From an uncultured bacterium (GTDB lineage Bacteria; Planctomycetota; UBA8742; UBA2392): DNA of 64,000 bases. Position numbers and translations under genes: made by a program. Each line of letters starts with the position of its first letter. The stretch's first letter is position 1. The notes under the pieces are model-generated. The model was not told the DNA's origin, did no database searches, and was given only the letters and a program-made list of their open reading frames with translations. Location: the NCBI GenBank assembly GCA_938014885.1, contig CALLQI010000020.1, positions 59,844-123,843 of the forward strand. The letters run 5' to 3'. Shown here one piece after another: positions 23,964-32,547 of this stretch.

Positions 23964-25226
23964 GTGGCTGATGCCCTGAAACGCACGGTCGGCGTTGGCG
24001 GCGCGGTGCTGCTTGGTATGGGCAGCATTGTCGGCACCGGCATCTTCGTCAGTGTCGGCATTGCGGCCGGAATCGCCGGGCCGTCGGTGTTGCTGGCGGT
24101 GCTGCTGGCCGCTGGTGTGGCTACTTGCAACGGACTGAACTCGGCGCAGCTTGCAGCCGCGCACCCGGTCAGCGGCGGGACCTACGAGTACGGCTATCGC
24201 TACCTGAATCCGTTCTGGGGCTTCACGGCGGGCTGGTTGTTCTTGCTCGCGAAATCGGCCAGTGCGGCCACGGCGGCGCTTGGCTTCACGGGCTATCTGA
24301 TGCGCGCGATGGGCTGGCAAGGCCCGTGGCTGCAGCGGTTGATCGCGCTGGCGGCGGTGGGGGCGCTGACGCTGCTGGTGCTGGAGGGCCTGAGACGCAG
24401 CAATGTGATGAACGCTGTGCTGGTGCTGCTGGCGGGTGTAGCGTTGCTGTGTTTTGTTGCGCTGGGCTTGCCTCGCGCTTCGGCGGGGAGTTTTGCGCCC
24501 TTCCTGCGCGGCGGTGTGCCGGGCCTGTTTGAGGCCACGGCGCTGGCCTTCGTTGCGTACACGGGCTACGGCCGCATCGCGACCATGGGCGAAGAAATCC
24601 GCGAGCCCGCCCGCAACATCCCGCGCGCCATGATCATCACGCTGGCGATTTCGGCCGTGCTGTACGCAGCAGTCGCGTTCGTGCTGGTGGCCACCGGCAA
24701 CGCGCGCGGCACGATTGTGGACCCTGCCCCGTTACAGACGGCCGCGCGAGGCTACGGGCCCGCGGCGGCGTGGATCGTCGCGCAGGGTGCCATGGTCGCG
24801 ATGCTGGGCGTGCTGCTGAACCTGGTGCTGGGGCTGAGCCGCGTGTGGCTGGCCATGGGCCGCCGCCGCGACATGCCGGCCGTGCTGGCGCGGGTGAAGG
24901 GCGGGACCACGCCGGTACCGGCCGTGGTCGTGACCGGGCTGGTGATCGCGGCGCTGGTGCTGGCCGGCAACGTGAAGCTGACCTGGAGCTTCAGCGCCTT
25001 CACGGTGCTGGTGTATTACGCGATTACCAATGCGGCCGCGCTGTGCCTGCGCGGTGCGGAGCGCAAGTTCCCGCAATGGCTGGCCATGGTGGGGCTTGGC
25101 TCGTGCGCGTTTCTGGCGTTCTCGGTTGAGTGGAAGGTGTGGCTCGCGGGGCTGGTGCTGATCGGCCTTGGCGCGCTGTGGCACTTCGCGAACGCACGCC
25201 GACGCGGACCGTGGTTCGGCGCCTGA
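23964..25226 (+). CDS. APC-family amino acid permease
   Basis: About 420 aa with around 12 hydrophobic spans. The opening LKRTVGVGGAVLLGMGSIVG then TGIFVSVGIAAGIAGP is the conserved TM1 of amino acid-polyamine-cation transporters, and AYTGYGRIATMGEEIREPAR matches the TM6-loop motif. Imports (or exchanges) an amino acid; substrate not predictable. The frame is open from GTG 23940, but that codon is the last base pair of a terminator stem, so GTG 23964 (giving M-ADALKRT) is preferred. No ribosome site is obvious, and the start is uncertain. Confidence 0.85.
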   Translation: MADALKRTVGVGGAVLLGMGSIVGTGIFVSVGIAAGIAGPSVLLAVLLAAGVATCNGLNSAQLAAAHPVSGGTYEYGYRYLNPFWGFTAGWLFLLAKSASAATAALGFTGYLMRAMGWQGPWLQRLIALAAVGALTLLVLEGLRRSNVMNAVLVLLAGVALLCFVALGLPRASAGSFAPFLRGGVPGLFEATALAFVAYTGYGRIATMGEEIREPARNIPRAMIITLAISAVLYAAVAFVLVATGNARGTIVDPAPLQTAARGYGPAAAWIVAQGAMVAMLGVLLNLVLGLSRVWLAMGRRRDMPAVLARVKGGTTPVPAVVVTGLVIAALVLAGNVKLTWSFSAFTVLVYYAITNAAALCLRGAERKFPQWLAMVGLGSCAFLAFSVEWKVWLAGLVLIGLGALWHFANARRRGPWFGA

Positions 25227-25286
25227 TAATTTGCCGTGAAACCTGTGCCCGTTTCCGTCACCATGCGTTTGCCTGGAGTGAACCTG

Positions 25287-26630
25287 ATGACGGCCATCGC
25301 AATCCCGAACACGCCCATGACCGCGCACGCCCGTGCCGTGATCCGCGCCCTGCGCGCGGCCGGGCATGAGGCCCTGCTGGCCGGTGGCTGCGTGCGCGAC
25401 CTGCTGCTCGGCCGCGAGCCCAAGGATTACGACATCGCCACCAGCGCGCTGCCCGACCAGGTCGAGGCGCTGTTCGCGCGCACCGTCGCCGTGGGCAAGG
25501 CCTTTGGCGTGATTCGCGTGCTGCATGAGTCGCTGCCGCTGGCAGTCGAAGTCGCGACCTTTCGTCATGACGGTCCCTATCTCGACGGCCGACACCCCAG
25601 CCACGTCAGTTTCACGAACGCCCGCGAAGACGCTGCCCGGCGCGACTTCACGATCAACGCGCTGTTTCTGGACCCCGAAAGCAACGAGGTGCACGACTTC
25701 GTCGGCGGCCTGCGCGATCTGGATGCAAAGCTGATTCGCGCCGTGGGCGAGCCTCGCGTGCGCTTTGCCGAAGACAAGCTGCGCCTGCTGCGCGCGGTGC
25801 GTTTTGCGGCCGGGCTGAACTTCAGCATCGACGACGCCACGCTGAACGCCGTGACGGAAATGGCACCGGAGGTCAAAGCATGCAGCGCCGAACGCATCCG
25901 CGATGAGCTGACCAAGCTGATCACGAACAAGGGCGCCTCGCGCGGCCTGACGTTGATGCTTCAGACCGGGCTGCTGGACGCGATCCTGCCTGAGCTCAGC
26001 GCCATGCTGGGTGTGCAGCAGCCGCCCGAGTTCCACCCGGAAGGCGACGTCTGGACGCACACGCTGCTGGCCATGGACCTGATCGCCTACCCCTGCACCG
26101 AAACGCTGGCCCTGGGCGTGCTGCTGCACGATGTCGCCAAGCCGCCGACCTTTGACGACACGGGCGACCGCATTCGTTTCCACGGCCACGACAAACTGGG
26201 CGCCGAGATGGCGGGCGAAATCCTGGGGCGGCTGCGCTTTTCCAGCGACACGATCACGCGCGTGCAGTCGATGATCACCGATCACCTGAAGTTCATGAAC
26301 GTGCACAAGATGAAGACCTCGACGCTCAAGCGCTTCGTGCGCAAGCCGCATTTTGACGAAGACCTTGAGCTGCATCGCATTGACTGCCTTGCCGGCCCCG
26401 GCACGCTGGACACGTGGCAGTACGTACGCGCGCGCCTGGCCGAGTTCGCCAAAGAGCCGCAAAGCCTGCGCCCCAAGCTGCCCATCGACGGCAACGACCT
26501 GAAGCAGATCGGCCTTGAGCCCGGCCCCAAATTCCGCGAACTGCTGGAAGCTATCGAAGACGAAGTGCTCGAAGGCCGGCTCACAACACGCGAACAAGCC
26601 CTCGAGTTTGTGCGTGCGCGCATGGCATGA
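25287..26630 (+). CDS. cca: CCA tRNA nucleotidyltransferase
   Basis: Adds or repairs the 3' CCA of tRNAs. The nucleotidyltransferase head has LLAGGCVRDLLLGREPKDYD with the catalytic Asp pair, then RRDFTINALF and EDKLRLLRAVRFA. A central HD domain follows (HTLLAMDLI, GVLLHDVAKPPTFDD, ITDHLKF), so this is the HD-containing type. 447 aa from ATG 25287, which has GGAG 8 nt upstream; an in-frame GTG at 25236 is less likely. The poly(A) polymerase alternative in this family is less probable. In the tRNA gene at 32.7 kb the CCA is encoded. Confidence 0.88.
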   Translation: MTAIAIPNTPMTAHARAVIRALRAAGHEALLAGGCVRDLLLGREPKDYDIATSALPDQVEALFARTVAVGKAFGVIRVLHESLPLAVEVATFRHDGPYLDGRHPSHVSFTNAREDAARRDFTINALFLDPESNEVHDFVGGLRDLDAKLIRAVGEPRVRFAEDKLRLLRAVRFAAGLNFSIDDATLNAVTEMAPEVKACSAERIRDELTKLITNKGASRGLTLMLQTGLLDAILPELSAMLGVQQPPEFHPEGDVWTHTLLAMDLIAYPCTETLALGVLLHDVAKPPTFDDTGDRIRFHGHDKLGAEMAGEILGRLRFSSDTITRVQSMITDHLKFMNVHKMKTSTLKRFVRKPHFDEDLELHRIDCLAGPGTLDTWQYVRARLAEFAKEPQSLRPKLPIDGNDLKQIGLEPGPKFRELLEAIEDEVLEGRLTTREQALEFVRARMA

Positions 26631-26677
26631 AGTGGGTTCCGAAGGCGCGGGCGGATTCGCGGAATCCTCACACGCAC

Positions 26678-26689
26678 TTGACACGTCAA
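26678..26689. repeat. TTGAC-NN-GTCAA palindrome site 3
   Basis: TTGACACGTCAA, the only intergenic copy, 35 bp upstream of the LpxH-like start codon; it also contains a -35-like TTGACA. Confidence 0.7.
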
Positions 26690-26695
26690 TCACGA

Positions 26696-26728
26696 CTCAT
26701 GGGGTATGTTGCTGACATACCCCATGAG
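26696..26728 (+). promoter_or_regulatory. 14-bp perfect inverted repeat over the start codon of the LpxH-like gene
   Basis: Arms CTCATGGGGTATGT (26696-26709) and ACATACCCCATGAG (26715-26728) with a TGCTG loop. The second arm contains the ATG at 26724 and its immediate upstream region; an alternative in-frame ATG (26706) lies in the first arm. As RNA it would close the ribosome site; as DNA it could be an operator. Confidence 0.75.
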
Positions 26729-27521
26729 CGACCACAAACAGCGATTCCGTACGGTCTGGATTTCCGACCTTCACCTCGGGACCCGCTTCTGCCGCGTCGA
26801 ACGCCTGCTCGAGTTCCTGAACAGTGTCCGCTGTGACACGCTGTACCTCGTCGGCGACATCCTCGATATCTGGGCCCTCAAGCGGCGCTGGCACTGGCCC
26901 AAGGCCCACACCGAAGTCGTGCGCAAACTGCTGAAGGCCGACCTCAAGGGCACCCGCATCATCTTCGTGCCCGGCAACCACGACGAACTTTTCCGCGCCT
27001 ACCACCTGCTTGAGTTCGGCGGCGTCGAAATCCGCAATGAGGCCGTACACATCACCGCCGACGGCAAGCGCGCCTTGGTGCTGCACGGCGACATCTTCGA
27101 TGCCGTGGTGGCGAACCACCGGCTGATCACGCTGATCGGCGACTGGCTGTACGACGTGCTGCTGCGCGTGAACGTATGGTTCAACAACGTGCGCCGCTGG
27201 TGCGGTTTCGGCCACTGGAGCCTCAGCAGCTACATCAAGCACCGGGTCAAGAAGATCATCAGCTTCATCGGCAGCTATGAAGACGCCGTCGTGCGCTACG
27301 CCCGCGGCAAGCAGGCCGACATGGTCGTCTGCGGCCACATCCACCACCCCGAAGTGCGGCAGCTCGAAGACGTGCTGTACTGCAACTGTGGCGACTGGGT
27401 CGAGAACTGCAGCGCAATCGTCGAGCACGACGACGGCCGCATCGAGATGCTGCGCTTCGGGTTCGAAGGCCCACTGTTCCAAACCCAACCCAAATCCGAA
27501 CCCGAACTGGTCGCGGTGTAG
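26724..27521 (+). CDS. UDP-2,3-diacylglucosamine diphosphatase-like metallophosphoesterase
   Basis: 265-residue calcineurin-like phosphoesterase. The metal-binding motifs are in order: WISDLHLGT, LVGDILDIW, VPGNHDE, LVLHGDIFD and VVCGHIHHPE. The length and the tryptophan-rich WALKRRWHWP segment after the second motif resemble LpxH-type enzymes, which cleave UDP-2,3-diacylglucosamine in lipid A synthesis; a general phosphodiesterase role is the alternative. The ATG at 26724 is preferred over 26706. Both lie within the inverted repeat and neither has a clear Shine-Dalgarno, so translation may depend on the fold. Confidence 0.78.
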   Translation: MSDHKQRFRTVWISDLHLGTRFCRVERLLEFLNSVRCDTLYLVGDILDIWALKRRWHWPKAHTEVVRKLLKADLKGTRIIFVPGNHDELFRAYHLLEFGGVEIRNEAVHITADGKRALVLHGDIFDAVVANHRLITLIGDWLYDVLLRVNVWFNNVRRWCGFGHWSLSSYIKHRVKKIISFIGSYEDAVVRYARGKQADMVVCGHIHHPEVRQLEDVLYCNCGDWVENCSAIVEHDDGRIEMLRFGFEGPLFQTQPKSEPELVAV

Positions 27522-27873
27522 AGGCTGAATACTGTCTCAGCGTTACCGCAAGCAGCAGTGCGCTCCGTAACTGAGCATGCGGCAGGATCCTGGCGTACGC
27601 AGCGTCTAAATACACCCGCCGGGAAAGGCGTCCGCAACGATGTGCGAAGCCGCGCAAAGTGGACAAAGTGGACCGCGGTGATCTCAATAGCGCGCGAAAA
27701 ACACTGGAACCCGGACGCCAGTACGGACCTAGTATGACCGGGCTGCAGGCCATACCTGGTGCGCGGTTTCATCGGAGGAGCGCTTCGCGAATTCTGTTCT
27801 GGCCGCATCGAATGGGCACGGACCTGCAAACCGCGATGTGCCACCTTGTGATTGTGAACAGCAGGTTGGGTAG
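27522..27873. other. 352-bp intergenic region, no gene recognised
   Basis: Lies between the LpxH-like gene and the exporter operon. Short open frames (for example 27659-27889, plus) look like chance. No tRNA, strong hairpin or T-run was seen. It probably carries the exporter operon promoter. Confidence 0.5.
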
Positions 27874-29409
27874 ATGGCCTTCGACCTAGAACAACTTCGC
27901 CTGGACATCGCCGAGGAAGACTTCTCGCGCCCTGAAGGCGTATGGCGGGGCTGGCGCGCACTGACCGTGTTGCTGGCTCTGGGTTTGGGTGCGCTTGCCT
28001 GGATGCACGTTGCGGCCGTAACCCCTGAGCCCGAATCTATCGGTACTCCGGTCCGCACCCACGTCGTTGGTTCGGCTGCCAACTCAGGGCCAGCCGCATT
28101 CACCGCCGGTGGCTGGATTGAGCCGCAGTGGCCGCATCCCACCATGGTCGCATCGTTCATCCCGGGTCAGGTCGAAGCGATCTGGGTGCAGGAAGGAAGC
28201 ATAGTGAAGTCAGGCCAGGTTATTGCGCAGCTGGTCATGGAACCACTTGAGTCGGAGCAGCGTGTGGCCGCCGCCCAAGTCGTTGCTGCGGAGGCCCGCC
28301 AGGCAGAGGCTAAGGCTGTACTGGAGAGACTCCAAGCCGGCCCACGTCCTGAGGAACTGGCTGTCGCAGAAGCCGAACTTGCGCAAGCACTTGCCATGGT
28401 GGCACGAATGCAGGCCGGCTATCGCGCCGAGGATATCGCGCAGGCAACAGAAGAGTTTCGGCGCGCCGAAGTGCTGGCCAGTACGGCCCGCGCGCGGGCT
28501 GCCCGATACGCCAGCATGTATGCCAAGAACCTGATTTCATCCGTGCAGGCCGATGAGGTTGAGTCAGAGGCCGTCGCCGCCGAGGCACACGCAAGGGCAT
28601 TGGGGCATGCACTGGAGCGCCTGCGCCAGGGGTACCGCGAAGTGGACATCGGCGAGCTGTCTGCCGCCGCCATCACGGCACAGCGCCGGCTGGAGTTACT
28701 GAAGGCGGGGCCCCGCGCGGAAGAAATCACCCAGGCCGAGGCTGCCCTCGCTGCAGCCCGGGCTGAACTTGATGCGCGCAGGGAAGCCGCCGCCTTCGCG
28801 GACTGGCGCGTTGAGCAATGTGAGATCAAAGCTCCTGTTTCGGGGAGAGTGCTTGAGATCCTGACGACCCCTGGCTCGATGCTGACGGAAGAGAGCCCGA
28901 ACATCGCAACAATCTACGAACCGGATCGCATGCAGGTGCGCGTCGATGTCAGGCAGGAACAGGCCTCAGCGTTGGTTGTGGGCCAGCCGTGCACCATCAA
29001 AGCTGAGGTACGAAAAGGTCAGGCCTATGCCGGTGAAGTGATACGCATTGACCCCGCGGCAAATTTGGCGCGCGACACGATCCGGGCAAGGGTGAAGGTG
29101 CTGAAGCCCGATGACGCGTTGCGCAAGGACATGACGGTCACTGTGGATTTCCTTCCGCGTCAGGAAACCGACGACAGCGGCGCGTCGCTGGTGCTGCCGC
29201 TTTCTGCCATCACCCGGCGCGACGGCAAAGACCATGTCTTCCTGGTTCGCGATGGGCGTGCCCAGCTCAGGCCCGTTGTCCTTGGGGGCGAAGTTGCGGC
29301 CGGTGTTGTTGTGCAGTCCGGTGTCGTGGCGGGCGATCTGGTCGCAACCAGCAATCTTGCGCTGCTGCACGACGGCGCGCCGGTGCGCCTGGATTTGGGG
29401 GCACAATGA
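27874..29409 (+). CDS. HlyD/DevB-type membrane fusion protein of an ABC exporter
   Basis: 511 aa. One N-terminal membrane span (about 30-48, ALTVLLALGLGALAWMHV), then a lipoyl-like strand MVASFIPGQVEAIWVQEGSI, a long alpha-hairpin (about 120-310) made of four repeats such as LQAGPRPEELAVAEAELAQA and LKAGPRAEEITQAEAAL, then the second lipoyl half (CEIKAPVSGRVLEIL) and a beta-barrel/membrane-proximal region. Links the inner-membrane exporter to the periplasm or outer membrane. Its TGA stop overlaps the ATPase start in ATGA. First gene of a four-gene operon (MFP, ATPase, two permeases). Confidence 0.88.
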   Translation: MAFDLEQLRLDIAEEDFSRPEGVWRGWRALTVLLALGLGALAWMHVAAVTPEPESIGTPVRTHVVGSAANSGPAAFTAGGWIEPQWPHPTMVASFIPGQVEAIWVQEGSIVKSGQVIAQLVMEPLESEQRVAAAQVVAAEARQAEAKAVLERLQAGPRPEELAVAEAELAQALAMVARMQAGYRAEDIAQATEEFRRAEVLASTARARAARYASMYAKNLISSVQADEVESEAVAAEAHARALGHALERLRQGYREVDIGELSAAAITAQRRLELLKAGPRAEEITQAEAALAAARAELDARREAAAFADWRVEQCEIKAPVSGRVLEILTTPGSMLTEESPNIATIYEPDRMQVRVDVRQEQASALVVGQPCTIKAEVRKGQAYAGEVIRIDPAANLARDTIRARVKVLKPDDALRKDMTVTVDFLPRQETDDSGASLVLPLSAITRRDGKDHVFLVRDGRAQLRPVVLGGEVAAGVVVQSGVVAGDLVATSNLALLHDGAPVRLDLGAQ

Positions 29410-30143
29410 CCGGACGCGTCTTGGTACAGGTCCGAAACCTGCGAAAGACCTACGATACGGGCGAAACCAAGGTGACGCCGCTCGACAACATCAACCTGGA
29501 TGTCCTGGAAGGCGAGTCGCTTTCGCTCATGGGCCCGTCCGGTTCTGGCAAGACCACGTTGATGAACATCATCGCCGGCGTTGACCACGCCACGTCGGGT
29601 ACGGTAGTGGTGAACGGCGTGACCATCTCGGAGTTGTCCGACGCCAAGCTCGCGCGCTGGAGAAACCGCAACATCGGCTACATCTTCCAGCAGTTCAACC
29701 TGCTTCCGGTCTTGACAGCGCTTGAGAATGTGGAGCTGCCGCTGATGCTGCTTCCGATCTCTGCGCGCAGGCGCCGCAAGCAGGCTGAATTGGCGCTGGG
29801 TGCAGTCGGCCTTTCAGACCGACTGAAGCACTATCCGCGCCAGCTTTCCGGCGGGCAGCAGCAGCGGGTTGCCATTGCGCGAGCGATTGTCACAGATCCC
29901 CGGATCATCGTCGCCGACGAGCCTACCGGCAACCTGGACGCGCAGTCCGAACACGAGGTGCTGGAAATCCTGAGCCAGCTGAACCAGCGATTCGGCAAGA
30001 CTATTCTGCTTGTCACCCACGACCCCCGCGCGGCCGCCACGGCGAGTCGCCGGCTGCACCTGGACAAGGGTGTGCTGCAACCAAGTGAGGCGAACCTGCC
30101 GACCCCGATGCCGGTCCAGGCCGGAGATGCGCGAGAGTCCTGA
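29406..30143 (+). CDS. ABC transporter ATPase, MacB/LolD type
   Basis: 245 aa. Walker A GPSGSGKTT (about residue 43), Q-loop in IGYIFQQFNLLPVLTA, signature LSGGQQQRVAIARAI, Walker B IIVADEPTGNLD and the switch His in LLVTHDPRAA. NLLPVLTALENVELPL is typical of the LolD/MacB/FtsE exporter ATPases. Energises export with the two FtsX-type permeases that follow. ATGA overlap with the upstream MFP gene. Confidence 0.93.
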   Translation: MTGRVLVQVRNLRKTYDTGETKVTPLDNINLDVLEGESLSLMGPSGSGKTTLMNIIAGVDHATSGTVVVNGVTISELSDAKLARWRNRNIGYIFQQFNLLPVLTALENVELPLMLLPISARRRRKQAELALGAVGLSDRLKHYPRQLSGGQQQRVAIARAIVTDPRIIVADEPTGNLDAQSEHEVLEILSQLNQRFGKTILLVTHDPRAAATASRRLHLDKGVLQPSEANLPTPMPVQAGDARES

Positions 30144-30168
30144 TGTTCAGCCCGACCGGAGGTCATCC

Positions 30169-31311
30169 ATGCGCTACCTGTCATTGATCCCCAAGTACCT
30201 GATTGCCAACCGGCTGCGTACGTCCCTGACGCTGCTTGGCGTTGCCGTGGCCGCGTTCGTGTTCTGCTTCTTTGAAAGCATGCAGCACACCATGAGCGAA
30301 GTAGTGGCCAAGGCCGGTGAAAACAACAACCTTGTGGTCATGAAGATCAATACATGGTGACCGACGCAAAGCGAACTGCCGGATCACTACGCGCGGCAGT
30401 TCGCGGATCTTCCTCAGGTTGAGGAGGCCATGCCGGTCTACATCTCGACGACGAACTGCTGAAGTTTCGAACCGGACACGGTGATAGTCCACGGTGTGGA
30501 CAAGTCGAAGTTCGAGCGCTTTCGCCAGTACAACGTAACCGAGGGCAGCATGGACGAGTTCCTGGCTGCCCGCGACGGAGCGCTGGTGGGTGCCAGCATC
30601 GCGCGTCGCAAGGGCTGGAAGGCAGGCCAGGTGATTGATCTGCGTTCCCAGCTGGGACTGCTGCTGGCAGTCAAAGGCCTGTTCTTTTCGGGCAACGAGG
30701 AACAGGACAACACGATTCTGGCCGGGCTGGAGTATGTGCAGGATCAGTACTCTGCGCGGGGCAAGGCCAATCAGGTGCTGGTCAAGCTTGCCCCCGACGC
30801 ACGGGCCGAGGACATTGCGGCCGCCATCGACGCGATGCCACTGCCAACCCGCACCAGCACCCAGGCAGAGACCGCCTATGTCAGCGGCATGATTGAAGAC
30901 CTTGGCGACATGATCGCGATATCCCGGATCGTGATACTGGTGACCCTGATGGTGGTGTTCATCAGCGTGGCGAACACCGTGGCCATGTCGGTGCGGGACC
31001 GCACCAGGCAACTGGGCATGATGCGCACGCTCGGGTTTCGCCGGATAACGATTCTGGGTCTGGTCATCGGTGAATCCGCACTGGTCTGCGCGATTGGTGG
31101 GACAATCGGCGCCGCCTTTGCGTGGGGTGCGCTGCAGTTGCAGGATGTGACCGTGCAGGCGCGTACCATGAACTTGGCCGTTTCCATGCCGGTACAGGTG
31201 ACGGCCTACGCCGTGGGTTTATCCGCAGCCATTGGTGCCCTAGGGGGCTTCTTGCCCGCGTTGCGCGCCGCGCGGATGAAGATTGTGGATGCCATTGGAA
31301 GCGTGGACTGA
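30169..31311 (+). CDS. FtsX/MacB-type ABC permease with two in-frame UGA codons (candidate selenoprotein)
   Basis: Read from ATG 30169 (GGAGGT 5 nt upstream), the frame gives a full-length 380-residue permease if TGA at 30358-30360 (residue 64, after INTW, before PTQSELP) and TGA at 30460-30462 (residue 98, after TTNC) are decoded. TM1 is about residues 18-36, a large extracytoplasmic domain spans 45-250, and three C-terminal spans include ISRIVILVTLMVVFISVANT and the FtsX-core MSVRDRTRQLGMMRTLGFRR. From memory, homologues carry Cys at the first position (a C-P before the S-x-L-P motif), and an N-C pair followed by a variable residue at the second; this needs an alignment. Each TGA is followed by a bSECIS-like hairpin. 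TGA is an ordinary stop in neighbouring genes. Alternative: a pseudogene with two nonsense mutations. Confidence 0.75.
30371..30404 (+). promoter_or_regulatory. bSECIS-like hairpin after the first in-frame UGA
   Basis: Perfect 11-bp stem GCGAACTGCCG (30371-30381) / CGGCAGTTCGC (30394-30404). The 12-nt apical loop begins with G at 30382, 21 nt after the UGA. This fits the published bacterial consensus: loop 16-37 nt from UGA, stem 4-16 bp, loop 3-14 nt, G among the first two loop bases. Confidence 0.6.
30487..30501 (+). promoter_or_regulatory. bSECIS-like hairpin after the second in-frame UGA
   Basis: Perfect 6-bp stem GTCCAC / GTGGAC closing a GGT triloop (30493-30495) whose first base is 30 nt after the UGA. 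The G-G-U apex is similar to the loop of the E. coli fdhF element. Smaller than the first hairpin, but within the same published limits. Confidence 0.5.
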
Positions 31312-31314
31312 TCC

Positions 31315-32466
31315 ATGCGGATACCCCTGCGCTACAGCATACGTAACGTGGCCCGCCGCAAGGTGCGCACGGCACTCACGATCCTGGCTGTGGCTATGGT
31401 GGCCGGTATCAGCACTGTGATGTTCGGCTTTGCGGGGGGCATTTTGCGTGCGGCGCGCAGTTCAGGTTCGCCTGACAATGTCATCGTGGTGGACCGCAAT
31501 GCGTCATCCCAGGCCTTCTCCAAGATCTCGCATCGCGACTTCAATCTGCTCCAGAGCCTGCCCCAGATAGCGCGAGGGGGCGACGGCGAATTGTTGATCT
31601 CGCCTGAGGTGGTACACCAAGTGCGGGTGGACGCCGGCCCTTCGCTGAACCGGCCCGGCACGGTGCGCGGCGTTACGCAGCGCGCCTTTGCGGTCAATAT
31701 GCTGCTGCACCTCACGGCGGGAGAAGCTCCGTCGCCGGGACGGCGCCTGATAGTCGGCTCGCTTGCGCATACCGCCATGGGAGTACCGGCGGCTGCCCTG
31801 GAACTTGGACAGCGCATCCGCTTCGGCGAAGAAGACTGGACTGTTGCGGGGCACTTCTCAGCCGGGGGAACGGCGCTGGACAGCGAAATCCTTGCCGACT
31901 TGTCGGACATGATGGCTGTGTTTGCCCGCGACAGCTACTCGTCAGTACTGCTGAAACTGAACAGGGCAAGCGAAGTCGCCACACTAGTGCACACTTTGAA
32001 CAACCGGAATGACATTCAGGTCCGAGCCGTCGCGGAAACCGAGTACTACCGGGGGCTTCAGGAAGGGTACGACCGCGTGATCTTCCTGGCGGTCCTGCTG
32101 GCCGTGCTGGCCGGCGTAGGCGGATTGATCAGCGGGATGAACACAATGTACGCCAGTGTGCTGGGGCGCATCCGCGAGATTGCCACGCTGAAGGTGCTCG
32201 GATACGGCTCAGGCGACATCGTGCAGTCGTACCTGTGGGAGTCCCTTGCGATTTCGCTGTGCGGCGGAGTCCTTGGTTGCCTGGCGGCCACAATGGTTGA
32301 CGGCGCATCGGCCAAGTTTGCTAGCGGTGCCTTCACCATCCAGATCGGACCGCTTGCGATAGCTGCCGGTGGTGCGGTGTCGCTGGCGATCGGAATTCTC
32401 GGCGCCCTTCCCCCCGCGCTAAAGGGGGCCCGCATGAACATACCGGCTGCCCTTCACTACACCTGA
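31315..32466 (+). CDS. FtsX/MacB-type ABC permease, second subunit
   Basis: 383 aa; starts 3 nt after the UGA-containing permease. TM1 about 20-42 (ALTILAVAMVAGISTVMFGF), extracytoplasmic domain about 50-250, then three spans (IFLAVLLAVLAGVGGLISGM; YLWESLAISLCGGVLGCLAA; PLAIAAGGAVSLAIGILGAL) with the FtsX-core segment RIREIATLKVLGYGSGDIVQ. Its frame is uninterrupted, which contrasts with its partner. Ends the exporter operon; the substrate is unknown. Confidence 0.88.
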   Translation: MRIPLRYSIRNVARRKVRTALTILAVAMVAGISTVMFGFAGGILRAARSSGSPDNVIVVDRNASSQAFSKISHRDFNLLQSLPQIARGGDGELLISPEVVHQVRVDAGPSLNRPGTVRGVTQRAFAVNMLLHLTAGEAPSPGRRLIVGSLAHTAMGVPAAALELGQRIRFGEEDWTVAGHFSAGGTALDSEILADLSDMMAVFARDSYSSVLLKLNRASEVATLVHTLNNRNDIQVRAVAETEYYRGLQEGYDRVIFLAVLLAVLAGVGGLISGMNTMYASVLGRIREIATLKVLGYGSGDIVQSYLWESLAISLCGGVLGCLAATMVDGASAKFASGAFTIQIGPLAIAAGGAVSLAIGILGALPPALKGARMNIPAALHYT

Positions 32467-32476
32467 CACGCAAACA

Positions 32477-32547
32477 AAGCGTGGCACTCGAGTTTTCTCG
32501 TCGCGCCACGTGGCTGGATATGGTACGCCCGAGAGGATTCGAACCTC
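32477..32547. repeat. Partial duplicate of the tRNA-Arg 3' end and its downstream flank
   Basis: 71 bp closely matching 32629-32700: a shared downstream flank (gcgtggc.ctcgag..ttctcgtcgcgccacgtgg) plus the last 26 or so bases of the tRNA (T-arm, acceptor 3' strand and CCA). The copy stops abruptly in the T-stem and is followed by an 11-bp perfect hairpin (CGCGGCAGCAC, GGT loop, GTGCTGCCGCG; 32547-32571) where the anticodon arm would be. Not a functional tRNA. Confidence 0.8.

Noticed and set aside
24732..26693. 653-codon minus-strand open frame across the permease and cca genes
   Set aside because: Composition-driven shadow (His/Gln/Arg-rich); both plus-strand genes have strong motifs.
27659..27889. 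76-codon open frame in the intergenic region before the exporter
   Set aside because: No ribosome site, no family pattern, and it overlaps the start of the membrane fusion protein gene.
30010..30360. Reading 30010-30360 and 30481-31311 as two separate genes
   Set aside because: Both are in the same frame, joined by coding-like sequence with family motifs (SELPDHYARQF, EEAMPVYISTTNC); only two TGA codons separate them.
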